A stretch of DNA of 64,000 nt from Rapana venosa (lineage: Eukaryota > Mollusca > Gastropoda > Neogastropoda > Muricidae), in assembly GCA_028751875.1 (NCBI GenBank), contig CM054165.1, forward strand, positions 30,776,353 to 30,840,352. The letters are read 5' to 3'. Positions 58,100-64,000 of this stretch are shown one piece after another (position 1 is the first letter of the stretch; each line of letters opens with the position of its first letter). The notes beneath the pieces were generated by a model. It was not told the DNA's origin, did no database searches, and saw nothing but the letters and a program-made list of their open reading frames with translations. The position numbers and the translations under genes were made by a program.

Positions 58100-61000
58100 T
58101 TTGGAAGCCGTTTCGTAAAAAAATTTGGCTTTTATTCCCCCTCCCAACACCCTAGTGAAGGGACAATTCGTCTGAGGCCCCAAACTCCCGGCGGGGAAAA
58201 AGTGGTAAGTTTTTTTTGGCTTCATAAATTGACTAGGGTGAGAAATTCAATGTTTTAGCCAATCAACCAAAGTAGTAGGGGGAAACAGGCCATGCTCAAG
58301 TAAGCCAGTAAGTGACAATCGCCCTCCCCCCTCTGCAAATTTTAGGGAAAGGCCCTAATCTTCACTTAGAAAAATATATTTGCAGTAACTATAAAAAGAA
58401 GGGCCCATTTAAAAAGAGACAAATGTGCCATAAAAACTTCTTGTGCACTTGACAGTGACTTTCAAAATTCTACAATAGGCCCATAGTGAAATAAAAATGG
58501 ACTCTGTTCCAAGGAAAAAAGAATTTTGTGCAGGATATAAAAGAAAGGGGCTTTGATTTTGTGCGCAAACAGAGGGTCCTCGCTCCGGGTTTTTTTTAAC
58601 TATTTTTTGTTTTTAAGGGGCTTTGAAAAGGCTTTTTTGTATAAACTGTTTTGTACTTTAGGTTTTTAAAACCCCCCCCTTTTTTTCCCTCTTAAATTTC
58701 CCAAAACCCCAAAAAAAAAAAATTCCAATTTTCTTTTTTCCCAAAAAAACAACCCCGGGGAACACAAAAAAATTTAAACACAGAATTCATCCACCCACCA
58801 AAAACACAAAATCCCTTTCAAAAACAAGTTTCCCCCCCCCCTCCCCTAATCTAGACCCCCCCCCTTCACCAGGGTAGCAAGCCGGGAGAGGGGCGCCCAG
58901 GGGGAAACGGGTAGGGGGAAAAAGAGGTGGGCCCGGGGGGATAAAGGGAGACAAAATCCAGAGGGTCAAGGCAAGCTCCCAGTGGCACTCCCCAAGACCA
59001 TGGGCAAGCCCCCTCCAACTTGACTCCCCCCAGCGACTCCACGGAACTAGAACGGGCAATAATTGCCATCCTAGTAACCCCCGTACTGCCTAAGGCACCA
59101 AGGTTATTCCCCTTGACCCCCTGGGTTTAAAAAATTGTTTACCCCAAAGTCCCCTGTACACCTAAAAACATCTACATTTTGAATCTAAAAAGGTGTGTCT
59201 ATTCCTTAATCGTTTTGTTAAAATTTCAGTTAAGTTAAAATCCCTTTTAAAAAAATCTTCCCCCAATAGAAAATTGTTTTACAGAATAACAATAATACCC
59301 CACCATAGCTGTTTGTACAAAAAATTGATGAATCCCAACTCATCGGGACTCGACATATAAATTTAAATTTTAGAAATCCCGAAGTTTAATACAAATGAAA
59401 ACTCTCTAGAAAAAAAAAATTTAGCATTTTAAAACATAGTTTTGAAGAAAAAAATCCCTACGGCCACAAAAGAAGAATCTTAATTCCCTAAAAGAAAAAT
59501 AAACCATAAGAAAGGGAAAAATTTCCCTAAAAAAAAACAGTTACACTCTTTACCCAAGAAATCACCCACCCAAACAAATTACACTGTCATCGCCACCCAA
59601 TAACCACAATGAAAACCACCAGGAAATCAAAACCAGTCTACAAAGACCCCCCACCTGTCCGGGGGAAGGGGAGGGAGCATCCGCCCCCAAAAGGAAAAGG
59701 GTTGCAACTGCAAACCCAAACACGAACGTAGAGGTTCCCTCGAACCCTGAACTCTTAAGACAGGGTCCCCCGATTTGGAGTAGGAAAAAGGGCCCAGTTG
59801 AGCTGCAAGGTGACCCAATTCCAGCAAAGGGCTGACCCTCCCCAAAAGTCAAACTCCTCCAAAGGCACTGAAACCAGGGAAAATCAGGGGGGGTTTAAGG
59901 CTTCGCGAACGTAAAGTGGGGGGGGGGTTTCGTTCATTGCCCTTTTTTTCCCGGTTTTCGAAAAAAATGACGAATTAAAAATTTCTTCGGGGCATGGATC
60001 ACCTTTGTGGGGGAAACCAACAAACTCATGAAAAAGTTACAAAACCCATGCATTTCGGAAAGGGTTTTGTGTCCAATAGAAGGAAATGCAAAGTATAAAA
60101 CCCCCAGCAGACACGGGGTTCGGGTTTAAACCCCACCCGGGGGATGTTCTAAAACTCCCCCAGGGGGCATGGCATGTTATCCATTGCCTTTAATTTGGCC
60201 CCATTCCTGCGCGGGAGGGGGGAGGGGGTTGGGGGTGGGGGTCTGCTGCGTGGAACAGTTTCCCCCAAATTCCCAGGCTTCCTCGGAGAAAAAACCCCAA
60301 AAGAGGCAACTCCAAGTTTACGGGGGACTGAGGAGGAAATACAAGGCTGAAAAAACCCCTCATTGCGGGGTTTTAGAAAACCCCGCGAAAAGCAGAGAAA
60401 GGGAGATTGAAAATTTTTTTTGGGGGGGGGGAGTCCCCAAAGGTAAAAAGCGGAAACCCAAACTGGCCCGCTCATTTTAAAGGTAAAATGAGAATAATGC
60501 CTGAATTAAAAAAGTAGGGTTTGGGATAATTTTCTTTTAAATGGGGTTAGTTAAAAAAGAAACCCCAGTTTTATAGTCTCAGATATATTTAGTTTGGGGA
60601 AACCCCTAAAATGATTAAAAACTTAGATGATACTTCCCAGGGGGAAGAGACGGTTTGAAGGACCTGAGGGTAGTTGACGGTGGGGGGGTGGGGGGGTTGG
60701 GGCCCACCCCCCTGTTCTTTTTTTCCTCTCTTTTACCCCCCATTTGTTATGTCTATACGAAAATTTACTTTAATCAAGGTGAGTACGAAAAATTTTTATT
60801 TATGTTTTATCTGTGTTTTTTCAAGATTAGTAAACTAATGCAGTTTTAAGAAAAGGGCAAAATTCAAATGTAAGTGGCATTTTTCTGCTTGGTCTGCCTG
60901 TAAAGTATGGTTCTTCCGGGTGCCTCGTAAATTTAACCCCCGTCTCAATCAACTTCCTTTGGAATTCAACTTAATTTAAATTTCCCAAGTAAATCTTGTC
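58100..61000. other. Noisy sequence upstream of receptor copy 2, no gene supported
   Basis: Two C/A-rich stretches (58780-59080 and 59560-59880) give minus-strand frames, but neither shows a known domain. No relation to the sequence upstream of receptor copy 1 was noticed. Confidence 0.4.
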
Positions 61001-61004
61001 AAGA

Positions 61005-63608
61005 TTTTTTGATTGTTGAGTTTGGTAGCAAAAATGGGCACTGGATTAAAAGAAACAGGGCAAATTTTGTCATCATGACTCAAACTATCTGGTTTCATCC
61101 AGCGGCTAGAAACCCTTGCATCTCGAGTTCCCCTTTTGAAAAAGTTTGTACTGTCCCAGCTGAAAAATACTGTCTTTTTAGCATCAAGGAAAAAGGGGGG
61201 ATATCAGAAAAGTTGATTTGTACCGTTACTTCCGGGATATGCTGACATGGTTTTAAAAGCAAAATTAAGCGTTGGTTAGAGATCTCATACAAAATTTATT
61301 TTCTTCAGTGTTTCAAAAAAAAGTTTCTTTCGAGTTTTCCCGTTTCTGTAAAAAACAGTACTTTTAAATGTCTTTTTTTTGTTCATCAAAATAGATATGC
61401 AAAAGTGCCAATGATAGGGAAACTGTTCTGTCGTATATCCAGATCCATCACCCGTGGTTGCAACACAAAACAGAGTGTGAAGATGGACGGGATGAAACAG
61501 AACCGTCCTTCAGCAGCCCTGAATGTCAGGGGATGGTGGCACTCTGCAGTCGGCCTTTGTTTTGTAGGGTGGAATCACCTGTGACAAAGAGCGGGAATTT
61601 TGAAGAAAGGCCCGATTTTGAACAGGGTGAACCTTTAGTTTCCCCAAAATGCCATTTGATTGGCTAAGCCCCTTTTTCATCATTAGAAACAAAATTTTTG
61701 TTGGATTTTTGGCAATGGCTTGTCATTAATTTATGTTGGCATTCAAATTTGATGAAAACATTTATCCCTCATCCCTTTTATTTGTGTAAAGGCGGAAAAA
61801 AAAACTGCTTTAATAAATTTTGTTGTTTAAAGGGGGCCCTGCTTTATAACAAACAAAGGAAAATAGATAGGAGTGGTTTTTGAGCTGAGGGTTAAAAGGC
61901 TGAAGAAAAAGGTCCTCACTTCAGAAGGTGTCCTCAATTAGCAGCATTTCCTTTTCCCTCGAACAACAGGACTGCGTGTGTGCCACAGGTCACAGGGGAA
62001 AAACAGCCTTTTTTTGCGGTTTTGATATCTTAAGTTGCAGTTTGAACAATCCCCGTGTGTATTCCCGGCAAATCCAGGGTTTGATATCCATCTTAGAGTC
62101 AGCCATGTCTTTTTCCCCTTATTCAAGCAGGTGAAAATTCACGTCCCACTCCCATTGTGATTTTAGTGATTGCAGGACAAGGGCAGTGAAACTCTGTGTA
62201 AAATCCCGGTGTCTAAAAACCCTTTACCCGTACGATGGTTGTGTGTTTTTACAGAAAAGGTCTGTGACCCGACCCACTGCCAGGCGAATTGATGAAAACG
62301 CTGTGAGATTTTTTTGGGTAACAGTTTATAAGTCTACCTTTCCCTTTTTGTTTGTCAACTTTGATTCAGTCGATGTTTTAAATTTGTCCCCCTGTATTTA
62401 TGACTTGTCCGAAGCCATTCCGGGGCCTGTAATTTCACGGCTGTTGCTGTTAAACGGTGCAAAAGGGTGTTTGACTGCCTGGACCCCCAGGATGAAGAAA
62501 GGGTGTGTAAACCCGGGGTCCCGGGTTTTTAGGTGCAGGGGGTCCAGCTTTGCTTTATCTGACTCTGTGTGCGGTGGCCTCCTTCACTGCGTGTGACGAA
62601 TTTTCTGTGACCAAAATTTTCCTGTGGGTTTTGGGCCCGTCAAGGTACACCTTTTGTTGGGGCAGCCCTTTTCACCCACCTTCCCCCCAGCTCCCTTACC
62701 TGGATGCCCAAAGGGTTTGGTATGACCGTCTGAGTCAATCCTCATGACCTCCCCTTTTTTATTGTTTGGCCAGGTGTGCTTTTACTCTCCCGCCCCCTTT
62801 CCCCGCTGTCCAATTTGAGGATTCTGGACCCCGTGACAATCAATGCAAACCTTCAAGTGCTTTCTTCTTAGTTTACACAATCTGAGGCTTTTTTTTGTCT
62901 AAAAATCCTGAATCAAACCACGTTATGATACAGCTGATTAAGGCAAGGAACAAAAAGCAGATTTTATATACATCCCCCCCAAGGTCTTTTAAGAAAAGTA
63001 TTCTCCCTGTTTTAGATTGCAGAAACTGAACCCTTTTTCTCATCCATTCACACAATTTCCCCAAGCATTCAGTCTATGGCCCTTGCCGCCTACACAGGGG
63101 GGCAGCCTATTGAAAAGTTCCCCCCCGACCCATCAAAGACCTCAAACATTAGCTCATAGTCCAGACAAACTATAAATGTGCTGTGATGAATATTTTTGTA
63201 GCTCTGCCCATGTGTTTTGCCATGTCCAAAAAGGTCTGTCATCCTGCAAGGATTTTTTGAGTCTGGACTTTCCGGGCTTTCTGTGGCGTAGCCCGCGTCA
63301 GTGACTGGTAACGTTTTGTTTTTTGGTACGTTTATTTTCAAAGGCATGGCTCTTCAAACGGCTTCAGTGTCTTTGTCACCCAATCTTACCGTTGATTTTC
63401 TGAGGGTGATATATTGGATATAGGAAAAAAAGGGTGAGCAGTTCCGGGAACATATCTCCATTGTGCATGGAAAAGCAGTGTGATGTGTAAAGGGGGCTGG
63501 GTTTTGTCCCGTTTTCCAGTGAAGTATAGCTTGTCATTGGGTCATAACTGGGCCCTTTTGTGGTTTTTCCATTTTCCCTTCAGCACTTGCGGTTTGAAAA
63601 GTGTCCAA
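61005..63608 (+). pseudogene. Second, partial copy of the GRL101-like receptor (LDLa and LRR region, breaks off in the TM4 exon)
   Basis: Collinear with 34755-37628 in the same orientation. It is read more clearly than copy 1 in places. TECEDGRDE near 61470-61496 has the acidic core of an LDLa module. At 62428-62508 one uninterrupted frame has Cys at 62428, 62458, 62476 and 62506 with FDCLDPQDEE, matching the last cysteines of an LDLa module (C-x5-C then C-x9-C). FRCRGSSF near 62529-62552 opens the next module. A QLPYLDAQ segment near 62689-62712 starts the leucine-rich part. The exon that encodes TM4 in copy 1 begins here too (after CCCTTCAG near 63575-63582) but the match ends within about 25 bases. 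No 7TM region follows before the window ends. It is either a truncated paralogue or a misplaced second haplotype. Confidence 0.65.
61005..63608 (+). repeat. Large direct repeat, copy 2 (about 2.6 kb)
   Basis: Partner of 34755-37628. The offset grows and shrinks by small indels around 26.1 kb. Confidence 0.85.
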
Positions 63609-64000
63609 AACAGCAGATGAGGCAGCTGCTGTTTCGGAAATTGGGCAGAAATTTGATTATAGTGGAGATTCCTTGCCCACAGTACATCCCCACTCTCTCG
63701 GCCAAGTGGGCATAAGGACAGTCAGCCTTGGAGGTGTTCTCCAAAGGCCAACTAGCCCCCAGGGCTGCAGCACATAAGGACTGTGCGAGTCAAGCCTCCT
63801 AGTCAGAGAGTCATAGTTGACCACTAAAGACTAAGCTGTAAAGTGGACTTCCATGGGAGGGAAAGCCACTGGTCATACAGCCTCTCACTTTGCTGTTGCC
63901 CCCAGCGTCAATGGTTTAATCAAGAACTGTGATAAACCCCAGGCGGTTATCAGTGTTATGGAAAATACAAGGATTTATTAATTTATTTTTTTTATACATA
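63609..64000. other. Clean unique-looking sequence at the window end
   Basis: Base runs disappear. No ORF, RNA gene or repeat recognised. Confidence 0.4.

Larger units (their letters stand above)
54001..63640. other. Block C of homopolymer-smeared sequence
   Basis: Same texture as block B, heaviest between 54.0 and 58.1 kb. It contains the second receptor copy at its right end. Confidence 0.7.

Noticed and set aside
58787..59069. Trp/Gly/Pro-rich minus-strand frame in block C
   Set aside because: No known domain, run-rich sequence, no support from the other receptor block.

Overview
The window is animal nuclear DNA with almost no intact protein-coding sequence. It is dominated by mobile elements, several SINE and LINE families with short-tandem-repeat tails, very long microsatellites and two 500-base scaffold gaps. 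A receptor of the mollusc GRL101 type (LDLa repeats, leucine-rich repeats, 7TM), LINEs with tandem-repeat tails and a tRNA-headed SINE present in about ten copies point to a marine mollusc, probably a gastropod. That identification is an inference. There is no operon, ribosome-binding site, CRISPR array or other prokaryotic feature.

Region 1, about 0.6-12.5 kb: a decayed large DNA transposon or virus-like element of the Maverick/Polinton (adintovirus-like) kind. Remnants are a retroviral-type integrase (+), a protein-primed family B DNA polymerase (-, facing the integrase), several unknown element ORFs, a capsid-protein-like remnant (+) and an FtsK/HerA-type packaging ATPase with Walker A and B motifs (+). 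Every long gene is broken by frameshifts and stops.

Region 2, 12.5-27.4 kb: minisatellites, purine or pyrimidine tracts, SINE copies, a LINE (about 21-23.74 kb, +), a second LINE tail (24.1-24.66 kb, -) and a much better preserved CR1/L2/Rex1-type LINE (24.76-27.41 kb, -) that runs into gap 1.

Region 3, gap 1 to about 39 kb: homopolymer-rich sequence that holds a GRL101-like receptor gene (34.76-38.19 kb, +), readable only in short frames. Part of it (about 2.9 kb) recurs in the same orientation at 61.0-63.6 kb, and the second copy breaks off in the TM4 exon.

Region 4, 39-53.5 kb: clean sequence with CA/CT/GA/TATC arrays, many SINE copies, a decayed CR1-like LINE (43.6-46.35 kb, -) preceded on the same strand by an SGNH/esterase ORF1 remnant (47.58-48.17 kb), and a retroelement-type ORF with a hexamer tail (50.55-51.66 kb, +).

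Region 5, gap 2 to 64 kb: a second homopolymer-rich block ending in the partial receptor copy.

Three blocks (16.9-22.7, 27.9-39.1 and 54.0-63.6 kb) have an abnormal texture, with single bases apparently replaced by runs of their neighbours. One LINE is smeared on one side of 22.72 kb and clean on the other, and one SINE copy is smeared relative to clean copies, so the texture is probably technical. Gene structure inside these blocks should be trusted only at domain level.
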